NCBI GenBank assembly: GCA_937864535.1
Contig: CALMJS010000016.1
Span: 1 to 64,000 of the forward strand
DNA length: 64,000 nt
DNA from: an uncultured Paracoccaceae bacterium
Lineage (GTDB): Bacteria > Pseudomonadota > Alphaproteobacteria > Rhodobacterales > Rhodobacteraceae
Reading direction: 5' to 3'
Made by a program: the position numbers and the translations under genes
The notes under the pieces: model-generated
Databases searched by the model: none
What the model was told of the DNA's origin: nothing
What the model saw: the letters and a program-made list of their open reading frames with translations, nothing else
In this document: positions 54,499 through 63,782 of the stretch, one piece after another
How the letters are laid out: each line of letters opens with the position of its first letter
Numbering within the stretch: position 1 is the first letter of the stretch

Positions 54499-54708
54499 TC
54501 AGAGCTGGCCGGCGCGGGCCAGATGCAGGACATCGCCACGGCTCAGGCCGATGTCGTTCAGTTCGCGGTCCGTCAGGCGCGACAGCTGGCGCACGGTTTC
54601 GCGGGTCTGACGGGCCTTGTGGAACGACAGCAGGATATCGGTGACATAGGTCACGATGGTGTAGGTCAGGCGCGGGCTCAGCGCGCGGGTATTGTCGATG
54701 GCAACCAT
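54499..54708 (-). CDS. DUF1127 (YjiS-like) small protein
   Basis: A 69-residue basic protein with the DUF1127 pattern in its second half: LSRLTDRELNDIGLSRGDVLHLA. Short DUF1127 proteins in related bacteria bind RNA and influence sRNA maturation and phosphate or stress responses. GGAG precedes ATG 54708 at 7 bases. It is single-gene, with its own terminator, and divergent from ruvC. Confidence 0.88.
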   Translation of the reverse strand: MVAIDNTRALSPRLTYTIVTYVTDILLSFHKARQTRETVRQLSRLTDRELNDIGLSRGDVLHLARAGQL

Positions 54709-55040
54709 GATGCACTCCGGTACGATCGCTGCGGTGCAGCGGTGAAATCTGTTCGTGGCGATCATCTAGATGCTCAAAAGCGAACTGACCAGAGCAGGAA
54801 ATGCATAGTTCTTATGCGTTTTTGGAATGCCACAAAAACCAGCAAAATAAGGCCAGTTGTCACAAAATTTAGACATTTGGCTTTATCGCCCCGAAATGTC
54901 GCAAATAGCATTTCACCTGTCGCCAGACACCGGGGTTTTGGGCTTTCTGCGTTGCGGCATCTGTGGTCCGGTGTTTTCCTGCTTGGCCTATGTTCGCGTT
55001 TTGTGCTAGTTGTGTAAAAAAGCAAAATATAGGGCAGGGC
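54709..55040. other. AT-rich divergent promoter region between DUF1127 gene and ruvC
   Basis: This 332-bp gap has a lower G+C than its flanks and no credible coding frame. It should hold promoters for both divergent genes. The recognisable element is a near-consensus SOS box at 54992-55006 ahead of ruvC. The part nearest the DUF1127 gene shows no clear motif. Confidence 0.55.
54992..55006 (+). promoter_or_regulatory. Candidate LexA (SOS) box upstream of ruvCAB
   Basis: GTTCGCGTTTTGTGC differs by one base from the alphaproteobacterial LexA consensus GTTC-N7-GTTC. It lies 35-49 bases before the ruvC ATG, where a promoter is expected. ruvCAB is a known SOS regulon member in several bacteria. 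Binding is inferred, not shown. Confidence 0.55.
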
Positions 55041-55550
55041 ATGCGTGTCATCGGGATCGACCCCGGTTTGCGGAACATGGGCTGGGGAATCATCGACGTG
55101 GATGGGTCCCGACTCAGGCATGTCGCGAACGGGATTTGCCGCTCTGACGGGGCCGCAGATCTGGCAGAGCGGTTACTGTCGCTGCATGCCCAGCTGACCG
55201 AGGTTTTTGACGCCCATGCGCCTGATGCGGCGGCGGTCGAACAGACCTTTGTCAACAAGGACGCTGTTGCGACGCTGAAACTGGGGCAGGCACGGGGGAT
55301 TGCCCTGTTGGTCCCGGCCCAGCGTGGCCTGCGCGTCGGGGAATATCTGCCCAATGCCGTGAAAAAGGTCGTGGTCGGCGTCGGTCACGCCGCCAAGGGG
55401 CAGATCGAACATATGGTCCGGGTCTATTTGCCCGGCGTGCAAATCGGCGGCGCCGATGCGGCGGACGCGCTTGCTATTGCGATCTGTCACGCGCATCACT
55501 GCCAATCAGCCAGCCATCTGGCGCGCGCATTACAAAAGGCGGGATCATGA
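55041..55550 (+). CDS. ruvC: Holliday junction resolvase RuvC
   Basis: Dimeric endonuclease that cuts Holliday junctions at preferred sequences. The 169 residues carry the four catalytic acids in their usual motifs: D7 in [12 protein letters not shown], Glu in [12 protein letters not shown], and the pair in [17 protein letters not shown]-like [23 protein letters not shown] precedes ATG 55041. The last bases overlap the ruvA start (ATGA). Confidence 0.95.
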   Translation: MRVIGIDPGLRNMGWGIIDVDGSRLRHVANGICRSDGAADLAERLLSLHAQLTEVFDAHAPDAAAVEQTFVNKDAVATLKLGQARGIALLVPAQRGLRVGEYLPNAVKKVVVGVGHAAKGQIEHMVRVYLPGVQIGGADAADALAIAICHAHHCQSASHLARALQKAGS

Positions 55551-56209
55551 TCGGCAAAATCGCGGGGGTCATCGACTACAAGGGACTCGATCATGTGCTG
55601 ATCGACGTGCGCGGCGTCGGCTATGTCGTCTATTGTTCGGACCGGGTCATGGCGACACTGCCACCTGTCGGTGAGGCGATCGCACTGTATACCGACCTGC
55701 TGGTGAGAGAAGACCTGTTGCAGCTGTTCGGCTTTGCCACCTTGGTCGAAAAAGAATGGCACCGGCTGTTGACTGGTGTGCAGGGCATCGGCCCCAAGGC
55801 TTCGCTGTCGATCCTCGGCGCCTTAGGGCCCGAAGGTGTCAGCCGTGCGATTGCACTGGGTGACACGGCGGCTATCGGGCGGGCCAAGGGCATCGGTCCG
55901 AAAACCGCGCAGCGGGTCGTGCTGGAACTCAAGAATAAGGCCCCCAGCGTCATGGCGATGTCGGGCCAGCAGGCCGCGTTGCCTGCGGGCGATGATGTGA
56001 TCGAGGCCGAGGCCGCCAAACCCCGTCGCCGTGCCGCCCCGCCCAAACAGAACCTCGCCCAGCCAGAGGCGCTGTCGGCTCTTGCCAATTTGGGCTATGG
56101 CCCGTCGGATGCGGCAGGCGCTGTCGCGCAGGCATTAGAGGCGGACCCGGACCTAGACACGGGCGCTCTGATCAAGGCGGCGCTCAAGCTGCTGGCCCCC
56201 AAAGGATAA
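55547..56209 (+). CDS. ruvA: Holliday junction branch migration protein RuvA
   Basis: Tetrameric protein that binds the four-way junction and loads RuvB. The 220 residues have the N-terminal OB fold ([28 protein letters not shown]), tandem helix-hairpin-helix motifs ([15 protein letters not shown] and [17 protein letters not shown]), a flexible Ala/Pro/Lys-rich linker near residue 150, and a C-terminal RuvB-binding domain ([15 protein letters not shown]). It starts within the end of ruvC, and ruvB begins 3 bp downstream. Confidence 0.95.
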   Translation: MIGKIAGVIDYKGLDHVLIDVRGVGYVVYCSDRVMATLPPVGEAIALYTDLLVREDLLQLFGFATLVEKEWHRLLTGVQGIGPKASLSILGALGPEGVSRAIALGDTAAIGRAKGIGPKTAQRVVLELKNKAPSVMAMSGQQAALPAGDDVIEAEAAKPRRRAAPPKQNLAQPEALSALANLGYGPSDAAGAVAQALEADPDLDTGALIKAALKLLAPKG

Positions 56210-56212
56210 GCC

Positions 56213-57229
56213 ATGCAGCGCCAAGAAGATCTGACCCCAGACCGCAAACCCGGCGACAATGACCGCGCTCTGCGCCCGCAGGGCCTCGATGAATTCATCG
56301 GTCAGGCCGAGGCCCGCGCGAACCTGCGCGTCTTTATCGAATCCGCCAAACGACGCGGCGAGGCGATGGATCACACCCTGTTCCACGGTCCGCCCGGATT
56401 AGGGAAAACCACGCTGGCGCAGATCATGTCGCGCGAGTTGGGCGTGAACTTCCGCATGACCTCTGGCCCGGTGCTGGCCAAGGCCGGGGATCTGGCGGCG
56501 ATTTTGACCAATCTCGAGGCGCGGGACGTTCTGTTCATCGACGAAATCCATCGGATGAACCCCGCCGTAGAAGAGGTCCTTTATCCTGCGATGGAGGATT
56601 ATGAACTCGACCTCGTGATCGGCGAGGGGCCCGCCGCGCGGACGGTTCGGATCGAACTCCAACCCTTTACGCTCGTTGGCGCAACGACGCGGCTGGGGCT
56701 GCTGACGACGCCGCTGCGGGACCGGTTCGGCATTCCGACCCGCCTCCAGTTCTACAATATTGACGAATTACATCAGATCGTAACGCGGGGGGCGCGCCTC
56801 TTGGGGGCGCCTGCCGATGATGACGGCGCCTATGAAATCGCCAAGCGCGCGCGCGGCACCCCGCGGATCGCGGGCCGCCTGCTGCGCCGCGTGGTGGATT
56901 TCGCGATTGTCGAGGGCGATGGCCGCGTGACCCAGGCGATTGCTGACCGCGCCCTGACCCGTCTGGACGTGGATCACCTAGGCCTTGATGGCGCGGACCG
57001 CCGCTATATGCGGCTGATCGCCGATAGCTACGGCGGCGGTCCGGTCGGCATTGAGACCCTCTCTGCCGCCCTGTCCGAGAGCCGCGACGCCCTCGAAGAG
57101 GTCATCGAGCCCTACCTGCTGCAACAGGGGCTGATCCAGCGCACCCCGCGCGGGCGGATGCTGACCCAGCCCGCTTGGCGGCATCTGGGACTAGAGGCGC
57201 CCAAACCGCAATCCGACCTGTTTTCCTAG
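56213..57229 (+). CDS. ruvB: Holliday junction helicase motor RuvB
   Basis: AAA+ hexameric motor that drives branch migration with RuvA. The 338 residues contain [19 protein letters not shown], Walker [14 protein letters not shown], Walker [11 protein letters not shown], sensor 1 [20 protein letters not shown] and the C-terminal winged-helix ending [17 protein letters not shown]. All expected motifs are intact. Confidence 0.96.
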   Translation: MQRQEDLTPDRKPGDNDRALRPQGLDEFIGQAEARANLRVFIESAKRRGEAMDHTLFHGPPGLGKTTLAQIMSRELGVNFRMTSGPVLAKAGDLAAILTNLEARDVLFIDEIHRMNPAVEEVLYPAMEDYELDLVIGEGPAARTVRIELQPFTLVGATTRLGLLTTPLRDRFGIPTRLQFYNIDELHQIVTRGARLLGAPADDDGAYEIAKRARGTPRIAGRLLRRVVDFAIVEGDGRVTQAIADRALTRLDVDHLGLDGADRRYMRLIADSYGGGPVGIETLSAALSESRDALEEVIEPYLLQQGLIQRTPRGRMLTQPAWRHLGLEAPKPQSDLFS

Positions 57230-57271
57230 GCCCCGGTTGCGCCATGCCCCGCCAGCCGCTATCGAGGCACC

Positions 57272-57889
57272 ATGACCGCAGATGATATCGCACCGCTGTT
57301 CACCCGTGCCGATGGCACCTTTCTGTGCGCCCGTTGGGGACGCCCGATTGTTCCTGTGATTTTCGGGGTCGAGGAAGAAACGCTCGCCACGCTCAAGGGC
57401 GCGATTGAGGCGGTGACCCGCATCGCTGGCGTAGAGATCGGCGAAACCGATCCCGAACTGGGCGCAAATCTGATGGTGTTTTTCTGCCGCGACTGGGCTG
57501 ATCTACTGGGCGTGCCGAACCTTGATCGTCTGCTGGATGATCTGCCCGGTCTCGTTCACAGACTGACATCGGCAGGCGCGACCCGCTATCAAACCCAGCG
57601 CTATGAGGCCGATGGCACCATTCGGCTCTGTATCAGCTTTGTGCGGATGGATGCAGCGATGGCCGCCCAGCCCGCCGATGCCATCGCGCTGGCGCTGGCG
57701 GCTCATATGATCCTCAGCTGGTCGGATCGCGCCTTTGCGGATCGCTCCCCCTTGGCGCAGGTCAACGGCCTCGCTGTCTTGCAACCGCAGATCGCGGGCG
57801 TGATTGCTGCGGCCTATGACCCGATCTTGCCCGCCGTGGCGCGTGATCCCGCCCATGCCTATCGTCTTGCCGCCCGCGTGCAGGTGTAA
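57272..57889 (+). CDS. Conserved-looking protein of unknown function between ruvB and ybgC
   Basis: A 205-residue soluble, probably cytoplasmic protein without signal or membrane segments. It begins MTADDIAPLFTRADGTFLCARWGRPI and has a mixed alpha/beta pattern, with VEEETLATLKGAI, MVFFCRDWADLLGVP and ISFVRMDAAMAAQPA as its most distinctive stretches. I recognise no family. It lies 42 bp after ruvB and 3 bp before ybgC, so it is probably co-expressed with the recombination and tol-pal genes. Confidence 0.75.
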   Translation: MTADDIAPLFTRADGTFLCARWGRPIVPVIFGVEEETLATLKGAIEAVTRIAGVEIGETDPELGANLMVFFCRDWADLLGVPNLDRLLDDLPGLVHRLTSAGATRYQTQRYEADGTIRLCISFVRMDAAMAAQPADAIALALAAHMILSWSDRAFADRSPLAQVNGLAVLQPQIAGVIAAAYDPILPAVARDPAHAYRLAARVQV

Positions 57890-57892
57890 CCG

Positions 57893-58282
57893 ATGGCCCA
57901 CCGCTATACCTGCCGCGTCTATTACGAAGACACCGATCTGGCCGGCATCGTCTATTACGCCAACTACCTCAAATTCATCGAACGGGCCCGCACCGAATGG
58001 GTGCGCACGCTCGGCGTGGATCAGGTCAAACTCAAATCCGAAGATGGCATCGTCTTTGCCGTCCGCCGGGTCGAGGCCGACTATCTCCACCCTGCAAAAT
58101 TCGACGACGAACTCACGATTGAAACAACTCTTGAAACAATGACCGGCGCCCGGCTGGTCCTGCGGCAGGATGTAACCCGCGCCGGAGAGCGTTTATTCAC
58201 CGCGCTCGTGACGTTGGTGGCCCTTGGCCCCAATGGCCACGTTGCCCGTATTCCGCGGATCCTTGCCCGCCCATTCCATTGA
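57893..58282 (+). CDS. ybgC: YbgC-type acyl-CoA thioesterase
   Basis: A 129-residue hotdog-fold thioesterase of the tol-pal associated YbgC family. The active-site block is YYEDTDLAGIVYYANYLKFIERARTEW, with the catalytic aspartate in EDTD. The C-terminal LVTLVALGPNGHVARIP closes the fold. YbgC hydrolyses acyl-CoA or acyl-ACP thioesters and is thought to affect phospholipid metabolism near the envelope. It precedes tolQ, separated by a 196-bp gap that holds a promoter-like sequence. Confidence 0.92.
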   Translation: MAHRYTCRVYYEDTDLAGIVYYANYLKFIERARTEWVRTLGVDQVKLKSEDGIVFAVRRVEADYLHPAKFDDELTIETTLETMTGARLVLRQDVTRAGERLFTALVTLVALGPNGHVARIPRILARPFH

Positions 58283-58296
58283 TTTTGTTGCCTTTG

Positions 58297-58352
58297 TGCT
58301 AAAAATATCCCGGGGGGAATGCGCCCGCAGGTCGCAGGGGGGCAGAGCCCCC
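58297..58352. repeat. AAAATATCCCGGGGGG...GGGGGCAGAGCCCCC hairpin element
   Basis: AAAATATCCCGGGGGG is followed after about 25 bp by GGGGGC-AGA-GCCCCC (58338-58352), a 6-bp G/C hairpin. From memory, similar sequences are frequent between genes of Rhodobacteraceae; only one copy is seen here. It lies directly after ybgC and may act as a transcription or 3'-end stop before the tol operon. Confidence 0.45.
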
Positions 58353-58406
58353 GATCCGCCAGCCAGCAAAGTTTCACCGATTTACGCAGCTGTGAACCGC
58401 ACCACC

Positions 58407-58435
58407 TTGGCAATTTCCCAGAAAATGCTGTAATT
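58407..58435 (+). promoter_or_regulatory. Possible sigma-70 promoter for tolQRAB-pal
   Basis: TTGGCA (58407-58412) and TGTAAT (58429-58434) are spaced 16 bp apart, 45-70 bases before the tolQ ATG. Two copies of GTGAACCGC (58392-58400 and 58453-58461) flank it, and a small CCGCA-AAG-TGCGG hairpin (58439-58451) follows. Promoter function is inferred from similarity to the consensus. Confidence 0.4.
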
Positions 58436-58478
58436 CTGCCGCAAAGTGCGGAGTGAACCGCCCCCAAAGAGCAGGCAT

Positions 58479-59153
58479 ATGGAAGCAGCGACCGATTACA
58501 CGATGTGGGCCCTTTTCGCCCGCGCGACAGTTCTTGTTAAGTTTGTGATGATCCTTCTGGTGCTCGCCTCCGGCTGGTGCTGGGCGGTGATCGTGGACAA
58601 ACTCATCCAGTATCGCAAGGCGCGCGCCGAGGCGGAACAGTTCGACCGGGCCTTTTGGTCGGGCGAGCCTTTGACCGATCTCTTCGACCAGATCGGATCG
58701 ACCCCCACCGGGGCGTCCGAGCGGATCTTTGTCGCCGGAATGCTGGAATGGCAGCGCAGCCTGCGCGATGACGGCGGCTTTATCGCCAACGCCCATGCCC
58801 GGATCGACCGGTCGATGGATGTCGCCATCGCCAAAGAGGCCGCCGCCCTGCAAAAGGGGCTGCCGGTTCTGGCGACTGTCGGTTCGACCGCGCCCTTTGT
58901 CGGGCTGTTCGGCACCGTCTGGGGGATCATGAACTCCTTTATTGAAATTGCCGAGGCGCAGAACACCAACCTCGCGGTTGTGGCGCCGGGTATTTCCGAG
59001 GCGCTCTTGGCCACTGGCCTTGGCCTCTTGGCGGCTATTCCGGCGGTGATCTTCTATAACAAACTGTCGAACGACAGCGACCATGTGATCGCGGGCTACG
59101 AGGCCTTTGCCGACGAATTCTCGACCATCCTCGGTCGCCAGTTGGATAGCTGA
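58479..59153 (+). CDS. tolQ: Tol-Pal system proton channel subunit TolQ
   Basis: Inner-membrane stator of the Tol motor (MotA/TolQ/ExbB family). The 224 residues show a first helix at about 15-45 (LFARATVLVKFVMILLVLASGWCWAVIV), a long cytoplasmic part, then helices two and three around GLPVLATVGSTAPFVGLFGTVWGIMNSF and SEALLATGLGLLAAIPAVIFYN. These hold the conserved Thr and Gly/Pro of the ion path. AGAGCAGG precedes ATG 58479. Confidence 0.94.
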   Translation: MEAATDYTMWALFARATVLVKFVMILLVLASGWCWAVIVDKLIQYRKARAEAEQFDRAFWSGEPLTDLFDQIGSTPTGASERIFVAGMLEWQRSLRDDGGFIANAHARIDRSMDVAIAKEAAALQKGLPVLATVGSTAPFVGLFGTVWGIMNSFIEIAEAQNTNLAVVAPGISEALLATGLGLLAAIPAVIFYNKLSNDSDHVIAGYEAFADEFSTILGRQLDS

Positions 59154-59155
59154 CC

Positions 59156-59626
59156 ATGGGCGCCGGGGTGATGAAAAAGGGCAGTGGAGGCGGACCGCGC
59201 CGCCGTCGCCGGGTTCGTGGGAGTAATGCCGCCATGGCCGAAATCAACATCACGCCTTTTGTGGACGTGATGCTGGTGCTCTTGATTATTTTCATGGTTG
59301 CCGCGCCGCTGATGACGGTCGGCATTCCGGTCGAACTGCCGAAAACGCAGGCCAGCGCCCTGCCGACCGACCAAGAGGAACCGTTGACTGTCACCATCAC
59401 CGCCGAGGGCGGACTGATGATCCAGAACAGCGAAACCACGGTCGAAGAGTTGGTGACCAAGCTGCAAGCCATCGCTGCCGAGCGCGAGAGCGACCGTATT
59501 TATCTGCGGGCCGATGGCGCGAACGATTGGAACAGCGTGGCCGAGATCATGGGGCTGCTGAACGCAGGCGGTTTCTCGAACATCGGTCTGGTTACGGATG
59601 TCGCCACGCCGGGGCAGGACGGGTAA
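59156..59626 (+). CDS. tolR: Tol-Pal system subunit TolR
   Basis: ExbD/TolR family protein of 156 residues with one membrane helix (VDVMLVLLIIFMVAAPLM) that carries the essential aspartate in INITPFVDVMLV. The periplasmic domain follows. The N-terminus is unusually long and basic (KKGSGGGPRRRRRVRGSN) before the helix. It begins 2 bp after tolQ; ATG 59171 is an alternative start. Confidence 0.93.
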   Translation: MGAGVMKKGSGGGPRRRRRVRGSNAAMAEINITPFVDVMLVLLIIFMVAAPLMTVGIPVELPKTQASALPTDQEEPLTVTITAEGGLMIQNSETTVEELVTKLQAIAAERESDRIYLRADGANDWNSVAEIMGLLNAGGFSNIGLVTDVATPGQDG

Positions 59627-59630
59627 GCCA

Positions 59631-60812
59631 GTGGAGCTTCGCCGCACCAGCGTCGGTCAATGGATTTCGGGGGCGGGCCATGCGGGCCTGATCCTCTGGC
59701 TGGTTTTTGGCTGGGGGCTCAGCAATGATCCTCTGCCGTTCGAGATTGCGCAGGTTTCGGTTGTCTCGGGGGCGGAATACGCGGAAATCGTTGCGGCATC
59801 GACGCCGCAGCCAACGGTAGATGCCCCCGCTGCGCCCAGTGAACCCGCCGCCAGCGAGGCCGCGCCAGAGGCGCCCGCAGCCGAACCGCAGCCGCAGGTT
59901 ACACCCCCGCAATCCGCGCCGGAACAGCCCGTTGTGGAAACGCCGCCGCCCGCCGCGCCTGAACAGCCCGCCGTCGTGGCCGAGGTCGAGGATACCGCGC
60001 CGGTCGCGCCGACGCCGCCCTCGACTGCGCCGGGGGCTGTAGATTTACCGCCGTCCGATCGGCCCAAGCCGCGTCCTGCGGATATCGTGTCGTCGCAGCC
60101 GACGCCGCCCACCCCGCCCGAGACAGAGACCGCGCCGCAGGCCGCGCCCGCGATTGACGAACAGGCCGAAGTCGTGCTCGACGAGGTGGTCCAAGAGGAA
60201 ACGCCTGCCGCGCAGGAACAGACCGCGCCGATCATCGTCAATGCGGACGACACTCCGGCAGGGGCAGAGGTCCCGTCAACCCGTCCGCCGTCACGTCCCG
60301 CGAACCTCGCGCCGCCGGTACAGGCCCCGACCGTGGCGGAAACACCCGTCGACAGCCAGCCCGCCGCGACGCAGACCGCCGCAGAAGATGCCCCCGCCGC
60401 CCCGGCAGCGGACCAAGAGGCCGCAGATATCGCCGCGGCTCTGGCTGCGGCTGGCGCTGCGACCGCTGCACCCAGTTCGGCTCCGGCGGGTCCGCCACTG
60501 ACGGGCGGCGAAACCGGTGCCTTCCTCGATGCGGTTGGCGCGTGCTGGACCGTCGATAGTGGCGGACAGGCCGCCGAAGTCGTGGTGACGCTGGCCTTTA
60601 GCCTTGATCGAGATGGCAAGGTCGTGGGGAACAACGTGGAACTGGTGGGCTATGAGGGTGGCAACGAAACCGTTGCAAATACCGCCTATCAATCGGCACG
60701 CCGGGCGATCCTGCGCTGCCAGTCGTCGGGCTATGACCTGCCCGATGACAAATATGAACAGTGGAAAGACGTAGAAATCACCTTTGACCCGCGCAGCATG
60801 AGCCTGCGCTAG
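59631..60812 (+). CDS. tolA: TolA-like energy transducer
   Basis: Inner-membrane protein that links TolQR to TolB/Pal across the periplasm. The 393-residue chain has a helix at about 14-33 (GAGHAGLILWLVFGWGL), a long Ala/Pro/Glu-rich linker (about 55-290), and a C-terminal globular domain with VGACWTVDSGGQAAEVVVTLAFSLDRDG and RRAILRCQSSGYDLPDDKYEQWKDVEITFDP, a TonB/TolA-III type fold. The linker is Pro-rich rather than the Lys/Ala helix of enteric TolA. The start is GTG 59631. Confidence 0.88.
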   Translation: MELRRTSVGQWISGAGHAGLILWLVFGWGLSNDPLPFEIAQVSVVSGAEYAEIVAASTPQPTVDAPAAPSEPAASEAAPEAPAAEPQPQVTPPQSAPEQPVVETPPPAAPEQPAVVAEVEDTAPVAPTPPSTAPGAVDLPPSDRPKPRPADIVSSQPTPPTPPETETAPQAAPAIDEQAEVVLDEVVQEETPAAQEQTAPIIVNADDTPAGAEVPSTRPPSRPANLAPPVQAPTVAETPVDSQPAATQTAAEDAPAAPAADQEAADIAAALAAAGAATAAPSSAPAGPPLTGGETGAFLDAVGACWTVDSGGQAAEVVVTLAFSLDRDGKVVGNNVELVGYEGGNETVANTAYQSARRAILRCQSSGYDLPDDKYEQWKDVEITFDPRSMSLR

Positions 60813-60927
60813 GAAAAAGGCATCACATCGAAATTAATCCCGCGATTGTTTGCGCTATCTGCTAGAACACCGGGGTGCAAACAGGCGCTACTACTTGGGC
60901 AACGTCCCAGAGGCTGACGAGGACAGG

Positions 60928-62268
60928 ATGATTAAGAAACTATTGGCACTTGCGTTCGCGGTGGGGATCGCCTTGCCGACCGTCACGCCAACCCCGGTGA
61001 CTGCCGAGGTGCTGCGACTGCGGCTGACCGAAGGGCAGATCGAGCCGATGCCCTTTGCAATTCCGACCTTTCAGGCCGAAGTGCCGGGGTCCGAGGCGAT
61101 TGCCGCAGAGATTTCCCGTGTGATCGCCGAGGATCTGGTGGGCACCGCGCTGTTCCGCCAAATCCCGCAGTCGGCCTTTATCAGCAACCACGTGTTCAAC
61201 ACCGCGCCCGCCTTTGCCGATTGGCGCGCGATCAATGCGCAGGCGCTGATTTCCGGCGCTGTGGCCGTTCAGGGCGGGCAGGTCGTGGTCAAGTTCCGCC
61301 TGCACGACGTGTTCAATGGCACCGAGATGGGCGAGGGGCAGCAACTGGTGGCCAATGCCGATGGCTGGCGTCGTCTGGCGCATAAGGTCGCCGATCAGGT
61401 CTACAGCCGGATCACCGGCGAGAGCGGCTATTTCGACAGCCGCGTGATCTATGTCGCCGAAAGCGGACCGAAAGATAACCGCCGCAAGGTCGTGTCGATC
61501 ATGGACTATGACGGTGATCCGTCGTCGGTCGTCTCGCTGACCAATGGTGGCTCGCTGGTGCTCGCGCCGCGGTTCTCGCCCTCGGGGGACCGGGTGCTGT
61601 TTACGTCTTATGCCAATGGCAGCCCGCGGATCTACCTGATGGATGTTGCCGCGCCGAACCCGATCGAAGTTCCCACGGCGCCGGGCAACATGGCCTTTAC
61701 CCCGCGGTTTTCGACCGATGGGCGTGCGGTGATCTACTCGCTCGAAGCGGGCGGCAACACCGACATCTGGATGACCGACCTGTCGTCGGGTCAGCATAGC
61801 CGCTTGACCTCGGCGCCGTCGATTGAAACCGCGCCGTCGTTTTCGCCGGACGGGTCCCAGATCGTGTTTGAAAGCGACCGCTCGGGCACCCAGCAACTCT
61901 ATGTAATGTCGATTGGCGGCGGCGAGCCGACGCGGATTTCCTTTGGCGAGGGGCGCTATGGCACGCCGGTCTGGTCGCCGCGCGGGGATCGTATCGCCTT
62001 TACCAAACAGAACGCCGGATCGTTCCATATTGGCGTGATGCGCACCGATGGCAGCGATGAACGTCTGTTGTCCTCCGCCTCGGCCGGTTATCTGGACGAA
62101 GGTCCGACTTGGGCCCCGAATGGCCGGGTGCTGATGTTCTTCCGCGAACGTCTGGGCGCGGATGGCGGGCCTTCGCTCTATTCGGTGGATATCTCGGGCC
62201 GCAACCTGCGGCAGATCCCGACCAACGGCTTTGCCTCTGACCCGTCGTGGGGGCCGCTGCGGCCCTGA
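60928..62268 (+). CDS. tolB: Tol-Pal system periplasmic protein TolB
   Basis: Periplasmic beta-propeller that binds Pal and TolA. The 446 residues have a signal peptide ending near TPVTA/EV (about 25), an N-terminal alpha/beta domain (to about 165), and a six-bladed propeller with repeated PxFSPDG-type blades: [33 protein letters not shown] and [18 protein letters not shown] 60928 follows GAGGACAGG. Confidence 0.95.
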   Translation: MIKKLLALAFAVGIALPTVTPTPVTAEVLRLRLTEGQIEPMPFAIPTFQAEVPGSEAIAAEISRVIAEDLVGTALFRQIPQSAFISNHVFNTAPAFADWRAINAQALISGAVAVQGGQVVVKFRLHDVFNGTEMGEGQQLVANADGWRRLAHKVADQVYSRITGESGYFDSRVIYVAESGPKDNRRKVVSIMDYDGDPSSVVSLTNGGSLVLAPRFSPSGDRVLFTSYANGSPRIYLMDVAAPNPIEVPTAPGNMAFTPRFSTDGRAVIYSLEAGGNTDIWMTDLSSGQHSRLTSAPSIETAPSFSPDGSQIVFESDRSGTQQLYVMSIGGGEPTRISFGEGRYGTPVWSPRGDRIAFTKQNAGSFHIGVMRTDGSDERLLSSASAGYLDEGPTWAPNGRVLMFFRERLGADGGPSLYSVDISGRNLRQIPTNGFASDPSWGPLRP

Positions 62269-62372
62269 TGACAGCGGTGTGACAAAACCGTGAACAGGCG
62301 CGGGCGGATTCCCAAAGCCGTCTGCCCGTGCTAAACAAGACATAACGAGCACATAATCACAGGATCACCCCT

Positions 62373-62897
62373 ATGCGCATTCTGACCCTTGCGGCGCTGA
62401 CCGCTCTCGCGCTGAGCACAGCCGCCTGTACCCGTCCTGACCGTTTTGGCGGCGATGGTTCCACCGATCCGAACGCTGCTGCCGGTATGGGCGCGGGCGG
62501 CGTTGGCGTTTCCGGCCTTGGCGATCCGAACGATCCCAACAGCCCGGCCTATTTCCAGGCCGTGATCGGCGACCGCGTGTTGTTTGCGGTGGACCAGTCG
62601 GTTCTGTCGCCCGAGGCGATGCTGACGCTGGATGGTCAGGCGCAGTGGTTGATCGGCCACGGCTATAACGTCGTGATCGAAGGCCACGCCGACGAACAGG
62701 GCACCCGCGAATACAACCTCGCGCTGGGGGCTCGCCGTGCTAACGCCGTGTTTGAATATCTGGTGTCCAAGGGCGTGAATGCGTCGCAGCTGCGCACCAT
62801 TTCCTATGGCAAGGAGCGCCCGGTCGCGACCTGTGCCGCTGACACCTGCTATAGCCAGAACCGTCGCGCTGTGACGGCGATCCAGCTGGGCATGTAA
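62373..62897 (+). CDS. pal: Peptidoglycan-associated lipoprotein Pal
   Basis: Outer-membrane lipoprotein that holds the membrane to the cell wall. The 174 residues start with a lipoprotein signal and lipobox LSTAAC (Cys near residue 19), a short flexible stretch, then an OmpA-like domain. The diaminopimelate-binding pattern NVVIEGHADEQGTREYNLALGARRANAV is present. It is the expected partner of tolB in this operon. Confidence 0.95.
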   Translation: MRILTLAALTALALSTAACTRPDRFGGDGSTDPNAAAGMGAGGVGVSGLGDPNDPNSPAYFQAVIGDRVLFAVDQSVLSPEAMLTLDGQAQWLIGHGYNVVIEGHADEQGTREYNLALGARRANAVFEYLVSKGVNASQLRTISYGKERPVATCAADTCYSQNRRAVTAIQLGM

Positions 62898-62921
62898 TCG
62901 AAACCGCCGGGGAGCCGACGC

Positions 62922-63782
62922 ATGATCCGTACCATCGCCCTTTCACTCGCGCTGGCCGTGTCCCTGCCATTGGCCGCCCCGGCGCAAGATACCGCAACTC
63001 TGGCGGATATCCGCCAGCAGTTGACCACTCTCTATTCCGATATCCAGTCGCTCAAGTCCGAACTGACAACCTCTGGCGCCTTGACCCAAGGTGTGGCGGG
63101 TAGCACGCCGCTGGATCGTCTGAACGCGATCGAGGCGGAACTGACCCGCCTGACCGCCAAGGCAGAGCAGCTGGAATACCGTATCAACCAGGTAGTCAGC
63201 GACGGCACCAACCGGATCGGCGATCTGGAATTCCGTCTGTGCGAACTCGAAGAGGGATGCGATATCTCGACCCTCGGCGATACGCCCTCGCTTGGCGGCG
63301 CGGCACCTGCCACGGACGGGGCTGTGACCGGTGCCACGCCGGCGACTGGCGGCCCGAGTGCGGTTCCGACGACCCCGCCGCCCGCCGCCCCTCAGTTGGC
63401 CGTGGCCGAACAGGGCGACTTCGATGCCGCGCTGGCGATGATGGAAGAGGGCGATTTTGCGGGCGCCGTCGCCGGGTTCGAAGCGTTCTCCATGACCTAT
63501 CCCGGCAGTCCCCTGTCGCAGCGGGCCCATTACCTGCGCGGCGAGAGCTATGAATCGATGGGCGAAATGACCAACGCCGCCCGGGCCTATCTGGATGCGT
63601 TTTCCGCCAACCAGACCGGAGACGGCGCCCCTGACGCGCTGTTCAAACTGGGTTTCTCGCTGGGCGCCATTGGCCAGACGCAGGATGCCTGTATCACGCT
63701 GTCGCTGGTCCCGACCCGTTTCCCCAATAGCGATGCGGCGCTGGATGCACAGGCTGCGGCACGCGGCTTGGGATGTCAGTAG
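62922..63782 (+). CDS. cpoB: Cell division coordinator CpoB (YbgF)
   Basis: Periplasmic protein of 286 residues that couples Tol function to peptidoglycan synthesis. It has a Sec signal (cleavage near LAAPA/QD at about 22), an N-terminal coiled coil at about 25-95 (IRQQLTTLYSDIQSLKSEL...KAEQLEYRINQVV), a Gly/Pro/Ala linker near 115-150, and C-terminal TPR repeats including YPGSPLSQRAHYLRGESYESMG and RFPNSDAALDA. GGGGAG precedes the ATG. The stop overlaps the tilS start by 10 bp. Confidence 0.93.
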   Translation: MIRTIALSLALAVSLPLAAPAQDTATLADIRQQLTTLYSDIQSLKSELTTSGALTQGVAGSTPLDRLNAIEAELTRLTAKAEQLEYRINQVVSDGTNRIGDLEFRLCELEEGCDISTLGDTPSLGGAAPATDGAVTGATPATGGPSAVPTTPPPAAPQLAVAEQGDFDAALAMMEEGDFAGAVAGFEAFSMTYPGSPLSQRAHYLRGESYESMGEMTNAARAYLDAFSANQTGDGAPDALFKLGFSLGAIGQTQDACITLSLVPTRFPNSDAALDAQAAARGLGCQ

